From the NCBI RefSeq assembly GCF_958298935.1, contig NC_084924.1:15845819-15909818 (forward strand): 64,000 nt of DNA. The letters run 5' to 3'. Source of the stretch: Phragmites australis. Its lineage: Eukaryota > Streptophyta > Magnoliopsida > Poales > Poaceae. Positions within the stretch are counted from its first letter, which is position 1; every line of letters starts with the position of its first letter. The notes below the pieces were generated by a model that worked only from the letters and a program-made list of their open reading frames with translations, was not told the origin of the DNA and did no database searches. Below, one piece after another: positions 10,612 to 23,280 of the stretch. The position numbers and the translations under genes were made by a program.

Positions 10612-11590
10612 CGGTGCTCCGGTGGCAATTTGCGGTCGAGATGGCCTCGGGAAGTTTCCTTACGCTTATGCGGTGCTTGACAACTCCTCGGTGGCAACGA
10701 TCGAGCTTTAGTGCGTGAGATCGATGGCGACGGCTTTCTTCACCGATGCGTCGGCAAATTCACAGCCCTCGGCGACTACCTGCTCGAAACCGACTGCTTG
10801 CTCTGGGATGGTCTAGGGAAGGGGCCTAGGGTGCTATTTATACATGAAAGAGATAGGATTCATGAGCGGCTCAGCTTCAATTTGAACGGCGGCGGCAAGC
10901 ATTCGGACTCCGCTTTGAACTCCAGTCCGCGTGGCGATAAGGCATTCTCGGTTGGGATTCTTGCTTCTCCACGCTTAGCAAGCTTCTAGACGGTCTTCTC
11001 CATCGTGTGCGCGTCGGACTTCATCCTCTCATGGACGGCCTGGTCTTCTTGGTTGTGCAGCTCAACGGCATGAGAGAGTGGGAGAACGAGCGAGGCTGGA
11101 GGTAGGGGATGGGTTCGGCGGGCCGGGCAAAAGACCTCGGCTTCAGCCCAGGGAAGGAGAGAGGAGGGGGAAGCCAGTGGCAAGCTGGGCTGCCTCGGGC
11201 CAAAACAGGGAGAGGGGAAAGAGAGGGGAGGAAAGAGAGATGGGCTTTGGGTCCAAACAAACAAAGGCTTTTCTATTTCTTTTCCTATTTCCCTCATGTA
11301 TATACACACATATATAGTGTATATACTATATACATATACCTATATTAGCTCACAAAGAAAATCCAGCAATCAACCAAAAATACATACATAAATATCTATA
11401 ACTATTATTTCTAGAGAAAAATAGCCCTCAATGTATATATGTATTTATACACATAACACACATATTTACATATATGTACATGGATAAAGCACATATACAC
11501 ACTTAGGATTTTATTTAATTTTGTAAATTCTTTTATTTCTTTTGGGAAAAGTTTTTGGCTTTATTGGTTTTGAGAAATTGGGCTGTTACA
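10612..11590 (-). repeat. E2 3' LTR, truncated
   Basis: It aligns with 18413-19398, beginning CGGTGCT, and both copies end GTTACA. The outer ~1.7 kb of the LTR is missing; 10204-10611 bears no resemblance to it. Both copies contain AT-rich TATATACACACATATATAG-type stretches. Point differences and small indels are frequent. Confidence 0.88.
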
Positions 11591-11606
11591 AAACCTACCC
11601 CCCTTA
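11591..11606 (-). other. E2 polypurine tract
   Basis: The plus strand AAACCTACCCCCCTTA follows the left LTR directly; its complement is a purine run. The adjacent GGAATCTC...GAGATTC is also found beside the equivalent sites of E1 and E3, supporting shared ancestry. Confidence 0.85.
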
Positions 11607-11614
11607 AAGGAATC

Positions 11615-14600
11615 TCATCCCCGAGATTCGGGCTGATCTGCAAATAGGTGAGGCAACTCTGCCTTTAGCTCTTCCTCTTGTTGCCAGGTTGCCTCATCCT
11701 CAGTATGGTGATCCCACTGAACTTTGCACATACGTATAACCTTTCTTCGAGTTACTCGCTCTGCTGTTTCCAGAATTTTGACCGGGTATTCTAAATAAGT
11801 CAAATCCTCTTGTGGTTCCACTTCTTCCAAAGGTAATTGTTCCTCTGGCACTCGCAAGCACTTCTTTAGCTGTGATATATGAAACACATTGTGCACATCT
11901 TCCAGCTTAGGTGGCAACTCCAACTGGTAAGCCACTTCTCCACGTCTAGCACTCACTCTAAACGGTCCAATGTACCTGGGTGCCAACTTGCCTCTAACTT
12001 TGAAATGACGAAGTCCTCTTAAAGGCGAGACCTTGAGATACACATAATCTCCAACCTCGAAGGTTAACTCTCGACGCCGATTATCCGCATAACTCTTTTG
12101 TCTGGATTGGGTTGTCTTTAACTTTTCTAGTATTGCCTTGACTTGTTCCTCAGCTTCCTTGAGTATTTTTGGTCCAAACACTTGACCTTCTCTAGTTTCA
12201 CTCCAATGTAGAGGCGTTCTACACTTCCTTCCATATAATGCCTCGAATGGAGTCATCTGTAAACTGGACTGATAACTATTGTTGTATGAAAACTCTGCAT
12301 ATGACAAGTTCAACATATCCTCAAGTATCTGATTTGTTGTTTCTGTCTATCCATCCATTTGTGGGTGATATGCCGAGCTAAAACTCAACTTCGTGTCCAA
12401 TGATTCATGAAGTTTCTGCCAAAACCTTGAAGTAAATTGGGTCCCTTGATCTGATACTATTCTCTTCGAAACCCCATGTAAACACACGATCCTGGACATG
12501 TATAGCTCTACTAACTTATCTCCTTTATAGGTTGTTTTAACCAGAATGAAATGAGCTACCTTCGTGAGACGATCCACAATGACCCATATTGAATCATAGC
12601 ATGATTGGGTACGAGGTAAACCAACTATAAAATCCATCTCAGTTTGTTCCCACTTCCATTCTGGTATCTTCAAAGGCTGTAGCAATCCTGCTAGTTTCTG
12701 ATATTCTACTTTCACATGCTGACATACATCACACACTGCCATGGACAAGCGTTTTCTTTTCCTGGGTGATAATGGATTGCTACATCATAATCCTTGATCA
12801 ATTCTAGCCATCTTCGTTGCCTCAAGTTAATATCCGTTTGGGTAAATATATACTTCAAGCTCTTATGATCCGTATATGTCTCACATCTTTTTCCAAGAAG
12901 ATAATATCCCCATATCTTCAAAGCATGTACCACTGCTGCTAACTCCAGATCATGAGTTGGATAATTCTTCTCATGAGTCCTCAACTATCTTGAAGTGTAC
13001 GCTACCACCTTTCCTTCTTGCATCAAAACACATCCAAGACCTTGTCGAGATGCATCGAAGTATATATCAAAATTCTTCTAGATATCTAGCAACACTAGTA
13101 CTTGGTCTGTAGTTAACTTTTTCTTAAGCTCATTGAAACTCTCTTCACAAGCGCTTGTCCATTCATACCTCTTTTCCTTCTTTAGCAACTCTGTGAGTGG
13201 CTTGGCTATCTTCGAGAATCCTTCTATGAAACAAAGGTAATAGCCTGCTAAACTAAGAAAACTTCTCACTTCTGTAACGCTAGTAGGTGATTTTCAATTC
13301 AACACATCTTTCACCTTACTTGGGTCTACTGCAACTCCTCCAGCAAATAGAATGTGTCTAAGAAATGGCACCTCTGTTAACCAAAACTCACACTTGCTAA
13401 GCTTAGCATACAGTTGATGTTCTCTAAGTTTTTCTAGAACTTTTCTTAGGTGCTCCTCATGTTCTTCTTCACTCTTAGAGTAAACCAGTATATCATCAAT
13501 GAAGACTACCATGAACTTATCTAGATACTCCATGAAAACTTTATTCATGAGGTACATGAAGTAACCTGGGGCATTAGTTAAACTGAACGACATGACTGTA
13601 AACTCATATAATCTGTATCAGGTGATGAATGATGTCTTGGGTATATCTGACTTCCGAATCTTTAGCTGATGGTATCCCGACCTTAAGAGGCCATATTCAA
13701 AAACACTCGAGCTCCAGTAAGTTGGTCGAACAAATCTTCGATTTTGGGTAAAGGATACTTATTCTTTATGGTGATCTTATTGAGTGCTCGGTAGTCTATG
13801 CACATCCTTCGACTTCCATCTTTCTTTTGCACAAAGAGCACATGTACTCCCCAAGGCGAGGTACTAGGATGAACATAACCCTTTTCTAACAACTCTTGTA
13901 TTTGCTTCTTTAGTTCGGCTAGGTCGTTAGCGGGTATCATATAGGGTCTCTTAGCTATAGGCGCAGTTCTAGGCACAAGATCAACTACAAACTCAATGTC
14001 TCAGTCTGGTGGCATACCTAGCAATTCATCTGGAAACGCGTCTAAAAACTCATAGACTATCTGTATCTGGTCCACTGTTAGTCCTTCAAGATGGTTCAAC
14101 TTGCATTGCTCTGCTAACGATGTGTTTACCACGAACTCTACCTTAACGCCTTCTCCGTTTTCCAAGGTGACTGCCCTTCTAGCACACTCTATCACTCCTT
14201 TGAACTTTACTAACCAATCCATTCCCTGGATCACATCAATCCCATCTGATTCCAGGATGATGAGATTGGCTGGGAACTCTACCCCCCTTAATTTAAGGTT
14301 TAACTTAGGGCAGAGGAGACTAGCTCTCATTTCTCCACCAGGTGAGCTAATTAGCATCTTATGTTTCAAGGTTGTTACTGGCAAACTATGCTTGGCCACA
14401 TACTTGGATGTAATGAATGAATGCGAGGCTCCAGAGTCAAACAAAACAGATGCAGGGGCTGAGTTGACAAAGAACATACCGAGTACGACATCAGGTGCAT
14501 CCTAAGCTTCTTCTGCGGTGATGTGGTTCACGTGTCCCTTCACATGGTTTTGCTAGGCTCTGTTAGGTGGTGCAGGTGCCTGGTACTGATTGCGGTTCTG

Positions 14601-15648
14601 AGTTGGAGCAGGTGTCTTCGTTGGTGTGTTCAAGTTGAATGGAACCGGTGATTGGTTATGCCTCCTCTTAGGACACTAATTGGTATAGTGTCCAATCTCA
14701 TGATAGTTGAAACATGCACGTCCAGTTGGAGCCTATGGGTTAGGGTTCTTGGTCAGGGTTGATGTGTTGTAGCTAGTGTTGTAGCGAGGCTGTTGGCTCC
14801 TTTGACGAGGTGCTGCTACTTGAGGTCTAAACTGAGTGGATAACTGCTGTTGTCCCTGGGGTAGCATGGTGCGTGGGCGAGAGTTACTGCTTGAGTTTTG
14901 TCCTTGTGAGACCATTCTTCTCTTGCGATCTTCACTGAGCATACGACGTTTGTCTTCCAATACCAGTGCCTTATTTACCAAATGCTGAAAATCCGGGTAG
15001 TCATGGGTGCTTGACTGAGCTTGCATTCCAATAACCAATCCATCAAAAACGCTCCTGTTTCTTCTCGTCAGTGTCGACATCCTCTGATACATACCTTGAG
15101 AGTTGAGTAAACCTGTTAACTTACTCATTCACTGACATTGGCCCTCGTTTCAGGTTGCGGAACTCCTTCATCATGGAAATAGTGCCTGCCAGCACATCAT
15201 GGCGACAAAAAGCATCCTTGAACTCTGTCCAAGTGACTGACTCCTGATCCTCATGGGCATTGCAGAAAGCATCCCACCAGTCAGTGGTAGGACCGGCAAG
15301 TTGATGTGCGGCATACAGAACCTTCTCACGACCATTTCATTGGGCGATCAACAATTTCTTCTCAATTGTCTTAAGACAATCATCTGCATCGAGCAGCTCA
15401 GTGGTGTGGGATAATGTAGGTGGCTTAGGCCACATGAATTCCCCAAACTTGGACTGATTGTGGTGGTGGGGCTATGGTGGCGGCTGATTCTAAGTAGTCT
15501 GTTGCATGTTGGTTATTGCTTGGGCCATCCGTTGCAAGATCTGGGTTTGCATAGCCATAAGCTGCTCCATAGTCATCGTAGGTGGTGGTGGGGGCGGGGT
15601 TTCTGCGTGGTTGCCACTTCTTCCGAGGGTGCTCTTGGTGTTGACCAT
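11615..15648 (-). pseudogene. E2 gag-pol, disrupted
   Basis: Gag starts at an ATG at 15648 and has several stops. A frameshift near 15040 moves the Gag core into another frame. The zinc knuckle (about 14690-14735) has lost its second Cys (C-F-N-Y) and carries a TAG. The protease DSG is kept at about 14435-14445. RT fragments show [16 protein letters not shown] and the F-I-D-D catalytic motif (about 13480-13510). RNase H, integrase (D-Q-G-T-Q-F, Y-H-P-Q) and a chromodomain-like tail (ATWQQEEELK) follow down to 11615. Stops separate nearly every segment, so no functional polyprotein can be made. It resembles E1 and E3 in domain order. Confidence 0.92.
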
Positions 15649-16001
15649 CTGGCAGAGTAGGGCATTGATAAGAGGAAAGCACTAGATTCTAAGAAGAAGT
15701 CTATGTTGTAGAGACTAATTTTTTAAAAAAACTCTTATTATATTTATTACTTACTGTCATCAAACACTAATTCTAAGATGTGAATGCAGACAAGATACCT
15801 AAAGGCGATCCTGCAACTCACACCTGACACTCACAAGCAATAAGATTCATAAGAACAAAAAACTCCAGAACGACCTAAACGACACTACCGATTGATCTCT
15901 ATTATTCTAACAGGGGGCTCCCTATCTGGTAGACATGGTGTTGTTACATGTTCCCTATCCGAGTCACTATCTGTGTACTCTAATCCTGAGCTGGAGAGAG
16001 G

Positions 16002-16529
16002 TTAGGAGCGAGCTTTCTTGCTTGGGGGAGACACTAGTGTAGGAGTGAATTTGCACAAGTGGCATCGAAGTGTCATGTTTTCTTCTTTAGCTTCTTCTAG
16101 ACGATGGCGAACCTCCTTCAGTTCTTGCATGGTGCTTTTGTAGAGACGATCCAGAGCGATGGTGAGTTGAACTTGAATCTAGAGTGTGGTATTCTCTTCA
16201 TTGCAATAGCATCGAACTCCAGTATCTGGGCTTAAGTCATCACGAACGGGGATGTAGCGGTATAGCAAGTCCTTAGTTGTTGCTCCGTAGTCTAGGCACA
16301 CGTCTTGGATGCCTTCTTTGAAGCTGGACCTCCTTGTCTCCGTGGTATAGGTGCGTGCAACTCTAAACTCTCACTTGTGTGCGCGGCATCCATAGACGAA
16401 GACAGTGACAGACCACTCTGTGTAGTTGACTTGCCTTGTGCCTTCATACATTAGCTTCTTTTGGTGTCCCAAGTCGGTATGTATGTAAGGTCCATAGCAT
16501 TCTTGGCAAGATCCCTTGGCGCAATCCAT
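16002..16529 (-). pseudogene. E2 leader ORF: unknown Cys-rich/coiled-coil protein, two internal stops
   Basis: A frame of 176 codons (including its stop) runs from an ATG about 190 nt after the primer-binding site to a TAA, ending before gag and on the same strand. It has only two internal stops, a TGA (context H-K-*-E-F) and a TAG (T-L-*-I-Q), each one transition from Trp or Gln. The N-terminal half holds Cys/His residues (MDCAKGSCQECYG, YGCRAHK, VRCYCNE); the C-terminal half is Glu/Lys-rich and could form a coiled coil (LKEVRHRLEEAKEEN), ending in a basic PPSKKARS tail. I do not recognise the family. An additional leader ORF is unusual for this type of element. Confidence 0.65.
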
Positions 16530-16707
16530 TGGAATGGCGAATTTCGTTGAGATCTGACTCCATCTGTAGGTTGGAGCACAAGAGGAGGGCAAATAAACCT
16601 TACTAGAAGAGAGTAGGGTAAGGGGTCTTTAAGCAAAGCTTTTAATTTTCCAAATTTCTTCTTTTTAGGGTTGACCAGCTATCAAAAGCTATTCTCTAGA
16701 TCGATAT

Positions 16708-16720
16708 GACTCTGATACCA
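16708..16720 (-). other. E2 primer-binding site (Met tRNA)
   Basis: The plus strand GACTCTGATACCA is one mismatch from the E1 site, in the same orientation, and four bases from the LTR start at 16725. Confidence 0.9.
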
Positions 16721-16724
16721 CCTT

Positions 16725-19398
16725 TGTCAAGACCGGTTCAAGAAACAAACCAATCTCATCTATGTGCTGAGCCTAGGACTCAATCCCAACACATAGTGAC
16801 TTCATTGATGCTAATCATTATAATATCAATACTTAATCGAATTAACCGTCTTACAAAAAGAGACCCTCAAGGGTCGAAGAACCAAATAAACTGTGGCGAA
16901 ACTAAACGAATTATGAAAACTCTAAACCTTTACGACTCTCTCGCAGGCATCATCGACGTAGAAAGCATCTTAGAACGATCCACCTTCAGCATACTCCTCG
17001 ATACCTTTTCCAACTGAGTGTTTGGGGATAGCAAGAGTGAGCACTTGTCGTACTCAGCAGGTTGTAAAGGAATAATATGCATATGAAGGCTTGACAAGGA
17101 TAAGGTTATATGGTTCACTTGCATAAATCAACATTTAAGTAAAAACATTTGAAAAGCAAATATAATTAAGTGAATAACCAACCACCTCAAGATCTCTATC
17201 CATCTTGAGTTAACCCACTAACCAATACCTCAACTAAAGTTCCATCCACTAAGGTTGAACCCTCAATCATAGTTCCCACCACTATGATTGACCACCCTCA
17301 ACTATAATTCCCACCATCACAGTTGACCTGACTAACCAAAACATCTAGTTACAATCATGGTGGGTTTTCAGTGCTGCTCATGACCGTGAGCACGGCTGAA
17401 TATTCAGTTTTAACTCTGTAGAGGTTGTACTTTACCCACAAGACGTATCATCTCGTTTTGCCGAGCATCCGTTGGCCGATGGATAACTCTTACACACTAC
17501 TGAGTTGTGCACTAGGAATCACTACAAAGCCTTTACAATGCTCCCTCTCAACACATGTCTACTCGCTAAGGTTTCACTGCCACATGATTTCACCTCAACA
17601 ACGGAAGCCCTCTCTTGCGCCTTTCTGATCCCAAGACATCGTCTATTCATCGCTCTTCTATCTGGTTTATACTATGCTGAGAGTAAGCAAATTACTTAGC
17701 TAGGCCCCTCCCATTCCAGGCTTGTGGTTATACTATAAACACAGAAAGGTCACCCCATGAACCAGTCCTTAGATTTGAGCAAGACTACCACTTTCCAAAC
17801 TATACATCCCATCATACCACATGCTCAAATCCCTATACCGTATTGCTATAAAAGTTATACCATTATATTTTATCATTGTTGCATAGGACCGTTATCAAGT
17901 TCGTAAAGCGTTAATCATGTTTACCATCCCAAAGCAAGGCTAAGCATCATCTACCCATCCATAACCCAAAACCATACTAAGACGACAAGGATGATAAGGG
18001 AAAACTAGGGTAAAGCCTAACTCTTGGGATTCCCAACAATTTATTAGCATGCATGTTTATAAAACAAAACATTTGTAAAACTGGAATAAATATGATCAAG
18101 AACACAACTTGCCTTCACTGAACTCAGTTGGGTCTTCAAAATCTTGATCCTGCAGACTTTCTAGTTCCTTCGAAACGTTGGCGTCTACTCACAACATACG
18201 CAGAAAAACAACAACACATAAACACCAAGATCCAAAAAGAACGAAACATCACACAATAAACATCATCATCACAAGGTTACACTATTCCGGACAATTCGGT
18301 GAAAGAACGGGTTAAAACGGAGCTACGGTTTACAAGTTATGATTTTCCAAAGATTAGAATAGGACTAAAAAAATTATCTATAAATAAATTTATGTTACTA
18401 GGAATTTTCATAGGCGGTGCTCTAGTGGCAATTGGTGGTCGGGATCGCCTCGGAAAGTTTCCTTATGCTTCTATGGTGCTTGAGGACTCCTCGGCGACAG
18501 TTATCGAGCTTTGGTGCGCGAGATCGATGGCAGTGGCTTTCTTCCCTGATGCGGCGGCAAATTCACGGCCCTCGCGACTACCTGCTTGAAACCATTGACT
18601 TGCTCTGGGATGATCTAGGGAAGGGGCCTAGGGCACTATTTATACACGGAAGAGATAGGATTCGTGAGCGGCTCGGCTTCAATTTGAACGACAGCGGCAA
18701 GCATTCAGACTCTGCTTTGAACTCCAGTCCGCGTGGAGATAAGGCATTCTCGGCCAGGATTCTTGCTTCTCCGCACTTAGCAAGCTTCTAGACGGTCTTT
18801 TCCATCGTGTGCGTGTCGGACTTCATCCTTGGCTCATGGATGGCTTGGTCTTCTCTGCAGCGTAGCTCGACGCCATGAGAGAGTGGGAGAGAGAGCTGGG
18901 TTGGAGGTAGGGGACGGGTTCAGCAGGCTGGGCAAAAGACGTGGGCTTCGGCCTAGGGAAGGAGAGAGGAGGGGGAAGCCGGTGGCAAGCTGGGCTGCCT
19001 CGGGCCGAAACAGGGAGAGGGGAAAGAGAGGGAAGGAAAGAGAGATGGGCTTTGGGTCCAAACAAACAAAGGCTTTTCTATTTCTTTTTCTTTTCCCTCA
19101 TGTATATACACACATATATAGTGTATATACTATATACATATACCTATATTATCTCACAAAGAAAATCCAGCAATCAACCAAAAATACATACATAAATATC
19201 TATAACTATTATTTCTAGAAAAAAATAGCCCTCAATGTATATATGTATGTATACACATAACACACATATTTACATATATGTATATACATGGATAAAGCAC
19301 ATATACACACTTAGGATTTTATTTAATTTTGCAAATTCTTTTATTTCTTTTGGGAAAAGGTTATGGCTTTATTGGTTTTGAGAAATTGGGTTGTTACA
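16725..19398 (-). repeat. E2 5' LTR, full length
   Basis: It begins TGTCAAGACCGG and ends GGGTTGTTACA, 2674 bp. Only the last ~985 bp has a counterpart in the left LTR. Short open frames here have no protein resemblance and are not annotated. Confidence 0.88.
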
Positions 19399-21966
19399 GT
19401 TTTGCAATAGATTATAAAGTCGTGGAGGATTCTTATACCTTTCTTTTGGCACAAAGATTACCCTCATAGCCCCTGTGGTTTGGTAGATATTGTTGTTACA
19501 ACTTAGCTGTTTTTCTCTGAAGAGAATCTGAATAGTATAGATCAAATCAGTTTTCAGCCATCATAATAGGATAATTTTTGGGTACGATCTGCAGAAAAGT
19601 TGTAGAGTTTTTCATAACCTTTCCAATGGCGTGAAGTACGTTATCAGAGGATGAGTAGAACTCTAGTTATGGCCTCTTAAAAATGTTGTTTCGTCGTCAG
19701 AAAAGCTCAGTCATGTTCAGAGCGTGATTTGGCCACCTTAGAAGTTCAAATCCAAAAATCTATAACTATAAAGTGGTAGATAATGGAGTTTTATAGCTTC
19801 AGTAAAATGTTTAGAATTTTTGGATTTGTGTATTAATTATGGCAAAATGTGAAGGGTTCTGTCATGCTTTTTGGGACAGTTTTTAGTGTTGTTTACAACA
19901 GCAGATTAGAAGCTCTTATTGACCTGATAAAAATATGGTTTCTCCATGAAAGTTTTAGCCATTGTTCTATAGTTTTCAAAAATGTATTTTTTTCTATCAT
20001 TTCTATTGTAAATAAAAAGATACGAAAAGTGAAGCAGCATTGCTGCAGTTAAACGAATGTGATGAGTGTCGGTTTGTTCATTGGATAGGTTGCGGGGTGT
20101 AGGACCATGTTCCTTGCTATTTTTATTTCATGTGGTATGTGTTGTGCTAATATATGGGCGCTTAAGTAGGTGGTACTTCGCCGATGCATGTATATCTTGT
20201 CTTCATCGTCGGTAAAGGCAAGTGAGTGTTGCGGTTGTTGTCACAATTTTAACTTGTTATTTTTGTTACCTCCACTTATAATAATTCAGCATACATAATT
20301 ATACTAATTAATTTGAAAGATTATATCTACTTGCTCTGGATCTTTGAATTTGGCTTAATCTTTTGGTTATAGTTGATGGAGTATTATGCAATAGTGATGA
20401 TGCCTTGTCGGTTTAGTCTTTCCTAGCATAATCTAATATTATTTCTAATGGTTAGTTTAATTGAGGATAATGATGTCGGTTATGTAGAAGCTTAAAGAAG
20501 AGAACATGCTTTGACTTGTAGGTGGGTATTTAATTCTTTTTGGAGAGTTGTTTCATATCTCTATTACTAGTTGGAATATAACCTTTTGAAACCTTATGCA
20601 TGTTAAATGTTAAATTTGTAATATGTGGTTATGAAATGTGGTAGGTCTTGCTCTTTCAAAGCAAGTTTATTGTTGCTATATGTATATGTTCATGTCATCT
20701 GCACTTTAACATGAAGAAGGAATGGTGGATATATATGGCTGAAAGTGGCTTATATTAATTATCTTGAAAATGCTTTTATGTTGATGTATGTTCATGGTTC
20801 TGGACTATGCGCTTTATATTTTGGCATTTGATGTATATCATGTGCATTGCAATGCATTGCATTTCATATGCATTGGAAGTTATGTCGTAAAGATCACGAC
20901 CATGCTGGCACGCATCGTACGTTGCCCGAAGAGAGGTGCGATGTAAAAGAAGGCATGTCATTGCATTCATATGCATTACTGTAAGGAATTGATTGTTGGA
21001 TGTATTAAAGTTACATTGGAGGTCATTATGAGAAGCGATGCTTCTCTGTGGATATGTTAATTGTGGTATGACTTATTTATTTATGAAGGTATTGAAGTCC
21101 TACGTGGATTTGCATTGCATAATATCTATATGCATCATATTGTGTTACAGTAATCTTCTATATTCAATTTGGTTGTGATGAATGGTATGCAGATGTTTGA
21201 GTAATTTTACTAATTATAGAAGGTATGTGGTTACGAGTAGGTTATTCTTAAAACTGTTATTTATTATTAATACGGCTTGAACTCAATTCATGATGTTTTG
21301 GATGATGATATTTTCTTACAAGTCCTATTTAACTCTTAGAAGTTGAAGTCAATTATTGATGTTAATATCATGTCATATGGGATAGATAGTTTTCTGTATC
21401 ATGCTTGTGTTATAGTTATGTTTGCTATGAACATGTATTTAATAATATTCTTTTAGAAGTAACTACTTAACTTGCTTAAAATAAACATAATGAATAATGT
21501 AATATCTTTTATACTTGTTTAAGTTTTAAATTAATACTTTAAATACTGTGGTTTAAATAATTTGTTAAAGTAGTTCGCTTGCCGAGATTACCCAATCTCA
21601 CTCTTGTAATATTTCTCCCCAGGTTATTCTACTTGAAGCTAGTACGGAGAAAAGGGATAAGCACGTCTTGCACTTAATGTCTTCACTTAATATAACTGAG
21701 TTGTAATAATAAATTATGTTTAGTCGTTAGACTCGTGTATTTGAAATTTACAGTGTGGTTGTGTTGTTGAACTTAATGGTTTACTCCCGGTCCTTGTTAG
21801 GATGTTTTTAAATGCTAGTGTGTTATATTTTATATCTTGCTTATCTATGTTATTGCTTCTGCATTACTTATAATACAGGGGAGATACTGTTTTTTTATGT
21901 AATTTCAGCTGTAGGTCGTGTAGTTTAGTGGCATTCTAGGTTTTACGACCCCTGAGGTGTTACAAA
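19399..21966 (+). repeat. LTR-like fragment, left end missing
   Basis: About 2.57 kb without coding potential. It ends CCCTGAGGTGTTACA, like many Ty3-type LTR 3' ends, and is preceded by AT-rich sequence with TTACTCCCGGTCC, typical of an LTR's R-U5 part. No primer-binding site follows, so it would be a 3' or solo LTR whose left end was lost or interrupted by E2. No partner copy exists in the window. The assignment rests on style of sequence rather than a pair. Confidence 0.45.
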
Positions 21967-23280
21967 AAGTTTTTAGACAATATATTCCAGAAATGATTCC
22001 CATCAAAGTTTTCGAGAATAGTTTACCATCAAAGTCTTGAAGCAAAGTTTTTCATAAAACTTTTCTAGAAAACTATTCTAGAAAGGTTTTCCATCCGGTT
22101 TGCAAACAATTTTTTAAGAAAACTTCGTAACAAAGTTTGTTAGCAAAGTTTTTCATAGAAGTTTTATAAAATAGATTTCGAGAAAAGTTATCAATCAAAG
22201 GTTTCTAGAATAGTTTTCTATCAAACTTTTACATATAAAATTGTGACAAAATTTGATAGCAAAACTTTTAGAACAAATATTTATAGCAAGGCTACAGAAC
22301 TTTTCTAGAATAACTTTTAATCAAAGGTTTTAAACAATCTATGCAGTCTGGAATTATTCATAGATGTATTTAAGCACTGGAGATCTTGTTTTTATCAATT
22401 AATTCTATGCAAACAAGTAGGTTAAATGACCTTTTATTTTCGATCAGATCAATGGCTGCTTTAATGATATGGAAAGGATTGTATTATTCTGCATCTGATA
22501 AGTCTTCATCAAGCAAAAGCTTGCCTACTACATCTAGATGCATTCACTGATGATTGTTCTAACTATGGCAGACTACGGATACGCCATGTACAACTTTTCG
22601 TTTTTTTCACACAACTGTATATACGCCTCATGTTAATATATGATGCATAGTTCTAAAGTTAAAACATATGACATGATCTTTTTTTTGTCACATACCCATT
22701 ACTCAATCAGATGACAACAGTTTTATGAAAAGTTGTTCAAGAAAATTTATGATAATTTTTGTGAAAAACTTTTATGACAAAAATTTTCTGAAAAAATTGT
22801 TGGACAGTAATTTTTTCTGATAACTTCTATGACAATTTTGTTTTGAAAAACTTCACTACTAATGTTTTCTAGAAATTGGAAACTTATATCCCAAAATTTT
22901 CTAAAAACTGATTGGCAAATGTTTTCTGGCAAACTTTTCCTGAACATTTATATGGCGAAGTTTTCTAAAAACATTTTAGTAGAATTATCATTTAAACTTT
23001 TTAGCAATGTCCGCCATAAAACTTGTTTGACAAAATTATTCTGAAAACCTATTCATTTTTTCTGAAAATTTAAATTCCAATTTGTTGTGAAAACTTCTTG
23101 GGGAAAGTCCTATTTCAAAAATTTTCTGAAAGCTTGTTTGATAATTTTTTATAAAAACTTTTTTTCTCAGAAATTTTTAGCAAAATTATCATTAAAATTG
23201 TTTCAACAAAGTCTTTGATAATTTTTTATGCAGTTTTTAGCAGTTTTTTTCTGAACATAGCTATCCAAATTTCTTCTGAT
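21967..23280. repeat. Degenerate AT-rich motif blocks, possible foldback element
   Basis: Two blocks (about 21967-22340 and 22725-23280) consist of diverged copies of a 20-25-bp motif. Block 1 reads like CAAAGTTTTTCATAAAAC and TTTTCTAGAAAACT; block 2 reads like ATGACAAAATTTTCTG, which matches block 1 better as its reverse complement. About 385 bp of unrelated sequence separate them. This is the layout of a foldback-type transposon, but the motif is itself nearly palindromic, so orientation is uncertain. Confidence 0.45.

Larger units (their letters stand above)
10612..19398 (-). mobile_element. E2: decayed Ty3/gypsy chromovirus with truncated 3' LTR
   Basis: A minus-strand retrotransposon with a 2674-bp right (5') LTR and only about 979 bp of the left (3') LTR. 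The internal region (11591-16724) has a polypurine tract at the left, the Met PBS at the right and gag, protease, RT, RNase H, integrase and chromodomain in order between them. Coding frames have many nonsense and frameshift changes, and the LTR copies differ at many visible positions, so this is much older than E1. No target-site duplication can be tested because the left end is lost. Confidence 0.9.

Noticed and set aside
19399..19403. GTTTT as target-site duplication of E2
   Set aside because: The left end of E2 is truncated, so no partner sequence can be compared.
22747..23044. Short frames on both strands around 22.8 kb
   Set aside because: They are Phe/Ser/Asn/Lys-rich translations of the AT-rich degenerate repeats.
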